Assembly (NCBI GenBank): GCA_910580045.1
Contig: CAJTXF010000007.1
Coordinates: 1 to 34,357, forward strand
From: an uncultured Eubacteriales bacterium
Lineage (GTDB): Bacteria > Bacillota > Clostridia > Oscillospirales > Acutalibacteraceae
Direction: 5' to 3'
Length of the DNA stretch: 34,357 nucleotides
Both the position numbers and the translations under genes were made by a program. The notes below the pieces were generated by a model. It saw only the letters and a program-made list of their open reading frames with translations, had not been told where the DNA came from and ran no database searches. Position 1 is the first letter of the stretch. The number at the start of each line of letters is the position of its first letter. Shown here piece by piece: positions 1 to 8,309 of the stretch.

Positions 1-105
1 GCCGCAGGCAACGCCGGGGACGATGCGGCTCTGCCTGAGGGCGGCGACTCTGCCGGGGGGGAAGGTGTGCTGGACTCTGACGGCAATTCGGAGGGCACGG
101 AATGA
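1..105 (+). CDS. C-terminal tail of an unidentified protein (partial, 5' end outside window)
   Basis: The first frame is open from the window edge to a TGA at 103-105, giving 34 residues rich in Gly, Asp, Glu and Ala. The stop overlaps the ATG of the next gene (ATGA), so the two are translationally coupled in one operon. The acidic, low-complexity tail resembles the acidic end of the adaptor encoded at 1108-3291, so the missing gene may be another membrane-fusion or extracytoplasmic component of the same exporter. That is inference from composition and position; no domain is visible in the part present. Confidence 0.6.
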   Translation, partial: AAGNAGDDAALPEGGDSAGGEGVLDSDGNSEGTE

Positions 106-1118
106 TGATGCTTGAGCTTCGGAACATCTACAAGACCTATCTGCAGGGCAAGCTGGAAGTCCCGGTGCTGGGGGGCATTTCCCTCTCTGTGGAGGAGGGG
201 GAATATGTGGCCATTATGGGCCCCTCCGGCTCAGGCAAAACCACCCTGATGAATATTATTGGCTGTCTGGATAATCCCACCTCCGGCGAATATTACCTGG
301 GGGACGAGAATATTGCCCAGCTCAGCGAGAAGCGTATGTCCGATGTGCGGCTGCACAGTATTGGCTTTGTGTTCCAGAGCTTCTACCTGCTGTCCAGGCA
401 GTCCGCTTTAGATAATGTGGCCCTGCCTCTCCTCTACGCTGGTGTGCGCAGGCGGGAGCGGCAGGAAATTGCCAGGCGGGCCCTGGAGCGGGTGGGCCTG
501 GGCGACCGCACGGACTTCAAACCTACCCAGCTCTCCGGCGGACAGTGCCAACGGGTGGCAATTGCCCGGGCAATTGTGAACAACCCCAAAATCATTCTGG
601 CAGATGAACCCACCGGCGCTTTGGATACCAAGTCCGGGGCGCAGATTATGGAAATTTTCCAGAGCCTGAACGATGAAGGCGTCACCATAGTCATGATTAC
701 CCATGAGCCGGAGATTGCTGCCCATGCCAAGCGGGTGCTCCATATCCGAGACGGCCTGCTGCTGGGCGGGGCCGGCCAGCCTCTGCCCCAAGAGCAGGCT
801 CAAAAGCAGCCTCCTGTGCCCCCGCCTCCTCAGCCGCCCCAGCCCAAGCCTGTGAGCGGCACCCAGGCGCCACCAAAAGCAAAACCGGCGCCTAAGCCTG
901 CGCCTGCACAGGCGGGCTCCGCCTCTGAGGCCAAGAAAGCTGTGCCTTTGGAGCAGAAAGCGCCTCCCCCGCCAACCGGGAAGGTGATTCCCGCTTCACA
1001 GATTACAGAGCCAGAGGAGCCCATCAGCGGGGCGTCCATTCTTGCCTCGCTGGAGCGCCAGCTGGACGCGCTGAAGCAGGACTCCGCAAAAGGGGAGGTT
1101 TCTAACAATGAATCATAA
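102..1118 (+). CDS. MacB/LolD-type ABC transporter ATPase with a proline-rich C-terminal extension
   Basis: Cytoplasmic ATPase that should power the adaptor and permease encoded immediately downstream. Residues 1-225 form a standard ABC domain: Walker A GPSGSGKTT at 40-48, a Q-loop near 92, signature LSGGQ at 144-148, Walker B ILADEP at 165-170 and the H-loop His at 201. Family members normally end near residue 230. This one continues for about 110 residues (227-338) of Pro/Ala/Lys/Gln-rich sequence with PPVPPPP and APPPPT runs, then a short helix-like end (ASLERQLDALKQ). Three consecutive ATG codons (102, 105, 108) follow a GGAGGG site, so the exact start is uncertain by two codons. The gene overlaps the upstream frame by 4 nt and the adaptor by 11 nt. 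The substrate cannot be told from the sequence. Confidence 0.93.
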   Translation: MMMLELRNIYKTYLQGKLEVPVLGGISLSVEEGEYVAIMGPSGSGKTTLMNIIGCLDNPTSGEYYLGDENIAQLSEKRMSDVRLHSIGFVFQSFYLLSRQSALDNVALPLLYAGVRRRERQEIARRALERVGLGDRTDFKPTQLSGGQCQRVAIARAIVNNPKIILADEPTGALDTKSGAQIMEIFQSLNDEGVTIVMITHEPEIAAHAKRVLHIRDGLLLGGAGQPLPQEQAQKQPPVPPPPQPPQPKPVSGTQAPPKAKPAPKPAPAQAGSASEAKKAVPLEQKAPPPPTGKVIPASQITEPEEPISGASILASLERQLDALKQDSAKGEVSNNES

Positions 1119-3291
1119 ACGAACCCTGCGCAAGCGGTTGATTATCCTTGGGGTGACTCTTGTTATCTTGGCAGGAGCCGGTGTGGGCACTGGGCTCTAT
1201 CTTCGTTACCGCAATGACCAGAAAACCGTAAACGTACTGCCTATGTCCAATATCTCCACCACCTACTGGGGTGACCAGACCTCCTGCTCGGGAAACATTG
1301 TCTCTGACTATGTGCAGGAGCTTTACCCCGATTCCTCAAAGACCATCAGCGAGGTCTTTGTTCAGGAGGGACAGGAGGTGAAGGTGGGCGACCCGCTGCT
1401 CCAATACGACCGCACCAGTTTAGAGCTGGATGTGGAGGCCAAGGAGATTGCCGTAAAACAGGCTGAGGTCAAGGTGGACGAGGCCCTGCGCCAGCTGAAA
1501 AAATACCAGAACACCAAGCCCGCCTCCAACAGCGGGCCGACCACTGTGCGGCCCACGAAAAAGCCCACGCCCACTCCCAAGCCTACCGCCAAGCCCACAC
1601 CCACCCCTACTCCGGGCCCGGATGTGCCGGTTTACAGTGAGCTGACGGAGGATTCCAAGCCTTACAAGGGCTCCGGCACCACAGAGGACCCCTTTGTGTT
1701 TTTGTGTAAAGACGGTTTCACCATGAGCCCCGGGTTTATTCGACTGCTGTGGGGCTTGGATGTGGAGCCCACCCCCAGCCCCACTCCTACTCCAGAGCCT
1801 GCGGAAACCCCCACCCCTGAGCCGGGCACGCCTACGCCCACTCCGGAGCCAGTGGAAACGCCTACTCCAGAGCCGGGAGACACTACGCCTGAGCCAGATG
1901 TTCCCACTCCGGAGCCTACCGCTGAGCCTGAGCCAGAGCCTGATTCAACCCCTGACTCTGAGACAGCCAGCACCCGGCGGGGCGGCGCCATGGGGCTGCT
2001 CAGTGTGACCGGCGGCAGGATGGGGCTGCTGAGCCTGTTCACTGCCGAAGAGCCCTCTCCCTCGCCCTCCCCTACCCCCGACCCCTTTGGGGATGATTTT
2101 GAGCTGCCCTCCCCCTTTGCGGCGGTTTTTGAGGTGCGGGAGTTCAATAACAGTAAGGGCAAGCTGCTGTCCTCTGTGAAGATGGACGGGACCAAATTGT
2201 CCGCTCAATTCCGCATGGATGAAGTTCTCAGCGGTGTTTCTGCGGTGGGCGCCATTGCCGGCGCGGCTGAAACCCGCAATGACCTGAGGACTGCCGCGAA
2301 GAATACCCCTTCCCCTGATAACTACAATGACATGGGGTATACCTCCGCAGAGCTGAGCAAGCTCATTAAGGAGAAAAAGAGAGAGATTACCGGCCTGAAC
2401 CTGGATTTGCGCCAAGCCAAGCTGGAATTGGATAAGTCCAAGCGGGCGCTGGAAAACTCCACTGTGGTCAGCACCATTGACGGCCAGATTCGCTCCCTGA
2501 TTGATATTGACTCCGCGCTGGCGGAGAACAAGCCTTTCCTGGTGGTGACCGGCGAGCAGCAGTACTATGTTTCCGGCTCCCTGAGCGAAACCCTGCTGGG
2601 CAGCGTGAATATTGGCGATGAGGTGTCTGTCACTGCCTATGGCATGAACGGTATGTCCAGCTATATGGCTCAAATTGTCTCTATTTCGGACTATCCGGAC
2701 GAGAGCAATAACTACTATGGCAATGGGAATCCCAACAGCTCCAACTACCAGTTCTCCTCCGTAATTCTCAACCCAGACGACAATATTCAAACCGGCAGTT
2801 ATGTGGAAATTGCCATGAATGTGGCCGGAAAAATTGACGAGAACAGTGATGTTCTCTATCTCTACTCCCCCTATCTGCGGGAGGATGATTCCGGCTATTA
2901 TGTGCTGAAAGCTGACCGGGAAAACCGGCTGATGAAACAGTATATCCAGGTGGGAAAAACCATTTGGGGCGGGGAATATTATGAAATCAAGTCCGGGTTG
3001 ACCCTGGACGACTTTGTGGCTTTCCCCTATGGCACAGACGCCAAGGAGGGAGTACGGGTGCTGGTGGAGAACACGGAAGAGCCCCCGTTCCCTGAGGAGA
3101 GCAGCGATGGCACTGAGAGTTCCGGCCTGGAGAGTATGCCCGAAGGGGACAGCTCCCTTGCTGGCGAGGATGGCGCTTCTACAGAAGATGAGGGTATTGC
3201 CGGTCTGCCGGACGGCGCCGTAATAACCGGCCGGGATGAGAACGGCACATACTTTGAAACTGAGGATGGAGGTGGCGTAATCCTTGATTGA
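1108..3291 (+). CDS. Membrane-fusion (HlyD/MacA-like) adaptor with a large Pro/Thr/Glu insertion
   Basis: Membrane-anchored extracytoplasmic adaptor of a MacAB-like exporter. A TM anchor lies at about residues 9-32. The first half of a lipoyl-like domain is at 60-105 and the first hairpin helix at 106-135. The second helix is at about 412-450, followed by the second lipoyl half and beta-barrel region. Where relatives have a short hairpin tip, this protein has about 275 extra residues: a Lys/Pro/Thr linker (144-170), a folded-looking strand-rich segment (172-218), a TPEP-type repeat linker (219-328), and a second strand-rich segment (330-370). The octamer-like motif GG(A/R)MGLLS occurs twice, at 292-299 and 303-309. 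The C-terminus is very acidic. The start is set by AGGGGAGG at 1091-1098. At 727 residues it is far longer than the usual 350-450. Confidence 0.85.
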   Translation: MNHKRTLRKRLIILGVTLVILAGAGVGTGLYLRYRNDQKTVNVLPMSNISTTYWGDQTSCSGNIVSDYVQELYPDSSKTISEVFVQEGQEVKVGDPLLQYDRTSLELDVEAKEIAVKQAEVKVDEALRQLKKYQNTKPASNSGPTTVRPTKKPTPTPKPTAKPTPTPTPGPDVPVYSELTEDSKPYKGSGTTEDPFVFLCKDGFTMSPGFIRLLWGLDVEPTPSPTPTPEPAETPTPEPGTPTPTPEPVETPTPEPGDTTPEPDVPTPEPTAEPEPEPDSTPDSETASTRRGGAMGLLSVTGGRMGLLSLFTAEEPSPSPSPTPDPFGDDFELPSPFAAVFEVREFNNSKGKLLSSVKMDGTKLSAQFRMDEVLSGVSAVGAIAGAAETRNDLRTAAKNTPSPDNYNDMGYTSAELSKLIKEKKREITGLNLDLRQAKLELDKSKRALENSTVVSTIDGQIRSLIDIDSALAENKPFLVVTGEQQYYVSGSLSETLLGSVNIGDEVSVTAYGMNGMSSYMAQIVSISDYPDESNNYYGNGNPNSSNYQFSSVILNPDDNIQTGSYVEIAMNVAGKIDENSDVLYLYSPYLREDDSGYYVLKADRENRLMKQYIQVGKTIWGGEYYEIKSGLTLDDFVAFPYGTDAKEGVRVLVENTEEPPFPEESSDGTESSGLESMPEGDSSLAGEDGASTEDEGIAGLPDGAVITGRDENGTYFETEDGGGVILD

Positions 3292-4540
3292 GAATATCCG
3301 CTTATCATTTCAAGGCATATGGGCCCATAAAATGCGCTCTTTTTTGACCATGCTGGGCATCATCATTGGCATTGCCTCCATCATTTCCATTGTGTCCACT
3401 ATCAAAGGCACAAATGAACAAATCAAACAGAACCTGATTGGCGCGGGAAACAATGTGACCCGGGTTCAGCTCTACCGTACAGATTATAATTATATCTACA
3501 GCATGGATGAAGGGGTGCCTAGCGGTATCTCCCCTATCACCCAGGGCACCTATGAAGAGATTCTGGCCATGGATAATGTGGTCGATGCCGCGCTGTACAA
3601 CAGCCGCCGGTATACGAACTACTCCTTCTATTATGGCAACACAGAGCTCTCCGGCTGTCCGGTTTACGGCACTGACAACAGCTATTTTACCACCTGTGGG
3701 TATTCTCTCCGCCAGGGGCGGCTCTTTGTGCCAAATGATTTCACCCAGCACAGGCATGTTGCTGTGCTGGATGAAAACACTGCCAAGACCCTGTTTCAAG
3801 GGGAAGACCCCATTGGAAAGACCATTGAATACAACTCTGTGGCTCTGGTGGTAATAGGCGTTGTAAAGCTGGAAACCCAGTTTGAGCCGGTCATCAACAA
3901 TATCGAAGAATATTTTACCTACATGGGAAACCGGCAGAGCGGCGCGATTTTTTTGCCCAACGTTATCTGGCCCTCTCTGTTTGCCTATGACGAGCCTGAA
4001 GAAGTGGCTGTGCGGGTCAGTTATACGGAGGCCATGTCTACTGTGGGCAAAAACGTGGCGGACTTACTGAACACCTATCACACCAACACTACCATTGTCT
4101 ATCAGGCAGAGGACACCCTGAAGCAGGCCAAGGAGCTGCAGGATTTGAGCAACGCCACCAACCAGCAGCTGGTGTGGATTGCCAGCATCTCCCTGCTGGT
4201 AGGAGGCATTGGCGTTATGAATATTATGCTGGTCTCTGTGACCGAACGCACCCGAGAAATTGGTCTGAAAAAGGCGATTGGGGCCAAAAAGAGCCGGATA
4301 CTCTGGCAGTTTTTGACTGAGGCTGCCCTGTTGACCAGTCTGGGAGGATTGCTGGGTGTGGGCGTTGGCATTGGCTTGGCTGAGCTGATTTCTCACATTG
4401 CCGAGACACCAGTGGCCATCAGTATTCCGGCTATCATTTTCGGTGTGGTCTTCTCCATGGTCATTGGTATTATCTTCGGATTGATGCCTTCGGTAAAGGC
4501 TGCCAACCTCAATCCCATTGACGCGTTGCGGCATGAATAA
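3284..4540 (+). CDS. MacB-type ABC transporter permease (FtsX family)
   Basis: Integral membrane permease of the same exporter. It has one N-terminal TM (about residues 16-38), an extracellular MacB-like domain of about 220 residues, then three C-terminal TM helices in the FtsX arrangement. The conserved ERTREIGLKKAIGAKK coupling segment follows TM2, and the protein ends in NPIDALRHE, typical of MacB. Its 418 residues are normal for Gram-positive MacB permeases. The likely start is TTG at 3284, placed 8 nt after a GGAGGTGG site that lies inside the end of the adaptor gene and overlapping it by 8 nt. This is the last gene before a strong terminator. Confidence 0.9.
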   Translation: MIENIRLSFQGIWAHKMRSFLTMLGIIIGIASIISIVSTIKGTNEQIKQNLIGAGNNVTRVQLYRTDYNYIYSMDEGVPSGISPITQGTYEEILAMDNVVDAALYNSRRYTNYSFYYGNTELSGCPVYGTDNSYFTTCGYSLRQGRLFVPNDFTQHRHVAVLDENTAKTLFQGEDPIGKTIEYNSVALVVIGVVKLETQFEPVINNIEEYFTYMGNRQSGAIFLPNVIWPSLFAYDEPEEVAVRVSYTEAMSTVGKNVADLLNTYHTNTTIVYQAEDTLKQAKELQDLSNATNQQLVWIASISLLVGGIGVMNIMLVSVTERTREIGLKKAIGAKKSRILWQFLTEAALLTSLGGLLGVGVGIGLAELISHIAETPVAISIPAIIFGVVFSMVIGIIFGLMPSVKAANLNPIDALRHE

Positions 4541-4592
4541 GAGTTAGGTAAACCCTGTAGAACAGCGTGGAAAGGCAATATTGAGATATTTG

Positions 4593-4629
4593 CAGAGTGG
4601 CGCAGCGTGAGCTGCGCTGCTCTGTTTTT
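4593..4629 (+). terminator. Rho-independent terminator of the MacAB-like operon
   Basis: A 14-bp stem (4593-4606 with 4611-4624, two G-T wobbles) closed by a GTGA tetraloop is followed directly by five T residues. It lies about 50 nt after the permease stop. Confidence 0.9.
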
Positions 4630-4859
4630 GTGTTCATGGCTGCAAAAAACTTCTTTCTAGCGGCTGGCTGTAACTCCTGACAATGGAGCCAGCCAGGGTC
4701 AGAAGCGGCTGCTTCTTTTCAAACAGGCCCTTGCCCCTTCCTCTTTTTTGTCCATAGCAAAGCCCCCTTATGCAGGTATACAATCCTATATAAGGGGGCC
4801 CATGCTTTTGCCAGGTTACTTCGCAAAAAGAGAGCAGGCTTTTTCTATGTCCATTTCCT
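4630..4859. other. Intergenic stretch without a convincing gene
   Basis: The stretch between the MacAB-like operon terminator and the feoB remnant holds only the hairpin at 4762-4799. Short open frames here lack ribosome sites and protein-like composition. Confidence 0.6.
4762..4799 (-). terminator. Hairpin downstream of the feoB remnant, probable terminator
   Basis: Perfect 9-bp GC-rich arms (4762-4770 and 4791-4799) enclose a 20-nt loop region. The position downstream of the minus-strand feoB fragment suits a terminator, although the following T-tract is weak. The left arm and flank (AAAGCCCCCTTATGCAG) are identical to those of the terminator at 10944-10960. Confidence 0.55.
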
Positions 4860-5714
4860 CTACGCCACACCCAGCAAAGTGCAGATTCCGTTTACCACAA
4901 AGCACAGTCCCAGCCCACATACAGTGGGAATGAGAACCGCTGCCCCAGTCCATTTCCAGCTTTGGCTCTCTCTCTTGATGGTCAGGCAGGTGGTGGAGCA
5001 GGGCCAGTGCATAAGGGAAAAAATGAGCACACAGAGGGCTGTGACCCAAGTCCAGCCGTTATCTGTCAGCAGTGCCCGGAGCGCGGTAAGGTCTGCCATT
5101 TCTACCAGACTGCCCTTGGACAGGTAGGCCATAATAATAAGGGGAATGACAATTTCATTGGCCGGAAGCCCCAGGATGAATGCCAGCAAAATGACCCCAT
5201 CCATGCCGAACAGCTGCGCAAATGGATCTAAAAACCCTGCGCAGTGCGCCAGCAGTGATATCCCCTGAATCTGCACATTGGCCATCAGCCAGATAACGAG
5301 CCCTGCTGGGGCCGCCACAGAGGCTGCCCGTCCCAGCACAAACAGGGTGCGGTCAAATACGGAGCGGATTAGCACCTGGCCAATTTGGGGCTTCCGGTAA
5401 GGCGGCAGCTCCAGTGTGAAGGAGCTGGGCACCCCTTTCAGTACTGTTGATGACAAAAATTTTGACACTGCAAAGGTCATCAGCAGCCCCAGGCCAATTA
5501 CTCCAACCAGCAGTACCGCAGAGCGGATGGATGCGCTCAACCCACCTGCGGCGCCCGCAAAGAACATGCCAATCAGGGAAATCAGCATGGGCAGCCGTCC
5601 GTTACAGGGAACAAAAGAGTTGGTGAGCATGGCAATGAGCCGCTCTCTGGGTGAGTCAATGATGCGGCAGCCCACAACCCCAGCGGCGTTGCACCCAAAG
5701 CCCATGCACATAGG
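4860..5714 (-). pseudogene. feoB: feoB C-terminal fragment (ferrous iron transporter), truncated at its 5' end
   Basis: Encodes about 284 residues matching the membrane half of FeoB, the ferrous iron uptake permease. It begins P-MCMGFGCNAAGVVGC, the conserved FeoB segment with the GFGCN motif, followed by RIIDSPRERL and CNGRLPML and then several TM helices to a natural stop. A full FeoB has roughly 600-700 residues, with an N-terminal GTP-binding domain and the first TM helices. All of that is missing: an in-frame TAG at 5715-5717 lies directly before the conserved Pro codon. No ribosome site precedes the Met. The recombinase stop codon is only 18 bp from the break, so the gene was probably split by integration there. 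No N-terminal half is present elsewhere in the window. The downstream sequence is uninterrupted, so the break may be recent. Confidence 0.85.
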
Positions 5715-5735
5715 CTATATCCATTTGCGGTATTA
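5711..5735. other. Probable integration junction (att-like) between feoB and the serine recombinase
   Basis: FeoB similarity stops at 5714 and the recombinase stop codon is at 5733-5735. In elements that use large serine recombinases, the recombinase gene commonly lies right at one end of the integrated DNA, so the crossover site should be inside or next to this interval. No matching second copy was found in the window, so the exact core is unknown. Confidence 0.5.
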
Positions 5736-7100
5736 AATGCGCCACCGAATGACCACCTGTTCTGGCTCTATTGTAATCTGTTGAATGAGGGCTGCAAGGA
5801 ATGCCCGCTGGATCCCCACCTCCGCACTGTAAAACCCCTGCCAAAAGGCTTCCAGCTCTTGCCCGGGCAGAAGGGGGGCTGGCTCTTGGCGCTCCAGCTG
5901 TGCGGCCAGAGTTTCCCGCTCCACAGAGAGTGCCTGGGCCCGTTGGGCCAGGACATCTTTCGGCAGCAGGCCCATTTGAAACAGCTCTGCCAGGCGCCCT
6001 TGCTGGGTGGAAATTTCCTCCAACCGTGCGGGTAGATTCCCTGCCTCAGGCTGCTTGGAAGGCTGAGAAGCAAGGAGTGCCGCCACACCGGGCTGCTCCA
6101 GGAAAAGCCGAAGCTGCTCCAGCAGGAGACAGTTCAGCTGGGCGATAGGCCAGTCTGGGCCTGGGCAGTCAGGGTCTGCTACATATTTGGGGGAGGTTTT
6201 GGCCCGAGAGTAGCAGCGATAGTACCCGTGTCCAGCGGCATACTTTGCACCGCAGGAGCCGCACGTAATCAAGCCTGACAGCAGATATTTGAATCGGAAG
6301 GCTGGCCGCGCTCCATTCTTCCCCAGCTCAGCCAGCCGCTCTGCCGCTGCCTGGAAGCTGTCCTCTCCAATAATCGGCTGATGACGGCCTGGATAGCCCT
6401 GTCCCTTGAAATGGACATGGCCAGTATATATATCATTTTTCAGGATTGCCCGAACCTTGCTGGGCGTCCAGCTGTGAGAGAATTGGGCGGAGAGCTGGCG
6501 GCTCACACTGTTAATGGTACACCCGCTTAAAAACAGCCGGAAAGCCTCCTGCACCTGAAGGGCCTGATAGGGCTCCACCAGCAGCTCTCCCCTCTCATAC
6601 CGGTAGCCAGTGGGCGGACTGCCGCCTCCATGAAAGTATCCCGCCTTGCTCCTCCCCACCCGGCCCATAGTAAACCGTTCGGTGATTTGGTCCCGCTCCA
6701 ATTGGGCGAACACAGACAGCATACCAATCATGGCCCGGCCAAAGGGCGTGGAAGTGTCAAAATTTTCGTTTATAGAAATAAAGTCTGTGCCATGGGCCAG
6801 GAAGCCGTCCTCAATGAGCAGCAGGGTATCCTTCTGGGAGCGGGACAGCCGGTCCAACTTATAGACCAGGACAGCGTCAATGCCTCCATTCTGCACAATA
6901 CGCAGCAGCTCCTGCAGTCCAGGGCGCTCCATATTTCCGCCAGAATAGCCGCCGTCTATGTAAATTTTATGCAGCTCCCAGCCCTTTGCCAGGGCATATG
7001 CAGCCAGACGCTGTTCCTGCTGTGGGATGGAGTAGTTTTCCAGCTGATTTTCTGTAGAGACCCGGGCATATCCTACAACTTTCAATGGTGAATCCTTCAT
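5733..7100 (-). CDS. Large serine recombinase (site-specific integrase)
   Basis: A DNA integrase/excisionase of the serine family acting at att sites. The N-terminal catalytic domain (about 8-150) has YARVSTENQ with the predicted nucleophile Ser15, the YKLDRLSRS segment at 80-88 and the ERDQITER helix at 135-142. A recombinase domain follows at about 163-265. A zinc ribbon then shows Cys280, Cys283, Cys296 and Cys312. A coiled-coil segment at about 345-410 is typical of integrases that control direction of recombination. At 455 residues it appears complete, with no frameshift. A purine-rich GGGGGGAT site precedes the ATG at 7100. Its stop is 18 bp from the broken feoB frame, so it most likely marks the left end of an integrated element. 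No other phage or conjugation genes are visible, which suggests a remnant or a rearranged element. Confidence 0.93.
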   Translation of the reverse strand: MKDSPLKVVGYARVSTENQLENYSIPQQEQRLAAYALAKGWELHKIYIDGGYSGGNMERPGLQELLRIVQNGGIDAVLVYKLDRLSRSQKDTLLLIEDGFLAHGTDFISINENFDTSTPFGRAMIGMLSVFAQLERDQITERFTMGRVGRSKAGYFHGGGSPPTGYRYERGELLVEPYQALQVQEAFRLFLSGCTINSVSRQLSAQFSHSWTPSKVRAILKNDIYTGHVHFKGQGYPGRHQPIIGEDSFQAAAERLAELGKNGARPAFRFKYLLSGLITCGSCGAKYAAGHGYYRCYSRAKTSPKYVADPDCPGPDWPIAQLNCLLLEQLRLFLEQPGVAALLASQPSKQPEAGNLPARLEEISTQQGRLAELFQMGLLPKDVLAQRAQALSVERETLAAQLERQEPAPLLPGQELEAFWQGFYSAEVGIQRAFLAALIQQITIEPEQVVIRWRI

Positions 7101-7199
7101 CGCGCATCCCCCCTATTGCTATGGATACGCGACGTTGTTTCAAAAATAACCAGGAATGGAGGACAATCATTACACAATAGAATAAAACGGGGTGAAATT

Positions 7200-7385
7200 A
7201 TGGGGGACAAGGGGAGAAAAGCATTAACCGCTCAGGTGCTGCATATTTTCCAAGACGGTACTGCACAGCCGGAGCCTTCTGGTTATCTGCCAGAACAGGG
7301 GCTTCCCAAAGAAGCCAAGCGCATTTTTGGCGAATTGTCCAGGAAAGGCGCTGGTCTTTCAGCAAAACGCCAAAAAATATTGTAA
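7200..7385 (+). CDS. Small unknown protein, 61 aa
   Basis: Starts MGDKGRKALTAQVLHIFQDG and ends with a basic KRQKIL tail. A GGGGTGA ribosome site lies five nt before the ATG. The composition is protein-like, basic, without TM helices, and no family was recognised. It lies between the recombinase start and the ABC-2 exporter promoter. It could be cargo or a control gene of the inserted element, or an unrelated small gene. Confidence 0.45.
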   Translation: MGDKGRKALTAQVLHIFQDGTAQPEPSGYLPEQGLPKEAKRIFGELSRKGAGLSAKRQKIL

Positions 7386-7406
7386 ATTTATTGTAAATTA
7401 TACGAA

Positions 7407-7435
7407 TTGACTTTTTTTCACAGCTGATGTAAAAT
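7407..7435 (+). promoter_or_regulatory. Sigma-A promoter of the ABC-2 exporter operon
   Basis: A TTGACT -35 box (7407-7412) and a TAAAAT -10 box (7430-7435) are separated by 17 nt. They lie about 75 nt before the ATPase start. Confidence 0.75.
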
Positions 7436-7508
7436 TGAATTCCTTTCCGTCACTTTTGCGGAAATGGGCGGATTCAACAAAAAAGCAATGGAGAAGGGAG
7501 TGTTCTGC

Positions 7509-8297
7509 GTGATTGAAGTAAAAGATTTGAGGAAGACCTTCCGGATTGCCCGGCGGGAGGCCGGGTTCGGTGAGGCTGTCAAAGCCCTGTTCCACCGGGA
7601 GTATGAGTACATTCACGCCCTGGACGGCATCAGCTTTACCATTTCTGACGGGGAAATGGTGGGGTACATAGGGCCCAACGGCGCGGGTAAGTCCAGCACC
7701 ATTAAAGTGCTCAGCGGTATTTTGACCCCGGACAGTGGTATTTGTCAGGTAGATGGCCGTACCCCCTGGAAAGAGCGCACCCGCCACGTGAAGGAAATCG
7801 GCGTGGTGTTCGGCCAGCGCAGCCAGCTTTGGTGGGATGTGCCTGTGAATGATTCCTTTGAGCTTTTGAAGGAGATTTACAGCATTCCTTCCCCAGTATA
7901 CAGAAAAAACGTGGACGAGCTCACCGAGCTGCTGAACCTACAGCAGCTCTTGCGCACCCCCACCCGGCAGCTCTCTTTGGGCCAGCGAATGCGCTGTGAG
8001 ATTGCAGCCTCCCTGCTCCACGACCCGAAAATTATTTTCCTGGACGAGCCCACCATTGGCCTGGACGCGGTCTCCAAACTGGCTGTGCGGGATTTCATCA
8101 AGCGGCTGAACCAGGAGCGCCATACCACGGTGATTCTGACCACCCACGACATGCAGGACATTGAAGCCCTGGCCAGCCGCATTATTCTAATCGGCAAGGG
8201 ACAAGTCCTGCTGGACGGGGGCTTGGAGGACATCCGCCAGGGCGGTGAGCATATTGATGAGACTGTGGCAGAGCTGTACAAGAAATTTGACGTGTAG
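7509..8297 (+). CDS. ABC-2 type exporter ATPase (COG4586-like)
   Basis: ATPase of a three-gene exporter with the two permeases that follow. The N-terminus has the IEVKDLRKTFRIARREAG form, and an inserted segment with HREYEYIHALDGISF before Walker A is typical of the COG4586 group. Walker A is GPNGAGKSS, the signature region is LSLGQRMRCEIAASLLH, Walker B is IIFLDEPTIGLD, and the switch His is in TTHDMQDIE. The better start is GTG at 7509, 8 nt after GAGAAGGGAG, giving 262 residues. An upstream ATG at 7464 would add 15 unconserved-looking residues. The exported substrate is unknown. Confidence 0.9.
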   Translation: MIEVKDLRKTFRIARREAGFGEAVKALFHREYEYIHALDGISFTISDGEMVGYIGPNGAGKSSTIKVLSGILTPDSGICQVDGRTPWKERTRHVKEIGVVFGQRSQLWWDVPVNDSFELLKEIYSIPSPVYRKNVDELTELLNLQQLLRTPTRQLSLGQRMRCEIAASLLHDPKIIFLDEPTIGLDAVSKLAVRDFIKRLNQERHTTVILTTHDMQDIEALASRIILIGKGQVLLDGGLEDIRQGGEHIDETVAELYKKFDV

Positions 8298-8309
8298 GAG
8301 ATGGGATGA

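Noticed and set aside
1765..2090. Repeated CCCACTCC/GAGCC units as a possible CRISPR or non-coding tandem repeat
   Set aside because: They stay in frame and encode TPEP-type linker repeats of the adaptor; there are no spacers of constant length.
4634..4870. 78-codon minus-strand ORF in the gap before the feoB remnant
   Set aside because: It runs through the hairpin at 4762-4799 and the end of feoB, has no ribosome site and a random-looking composition.
5715..7130. Inverted ATGGATA-type 7-mers on both sides of the recombinase as an invertible-switch pair
   Set aside because: The match is only about seven bases in A/T-rich context, too short to support recombination sites.
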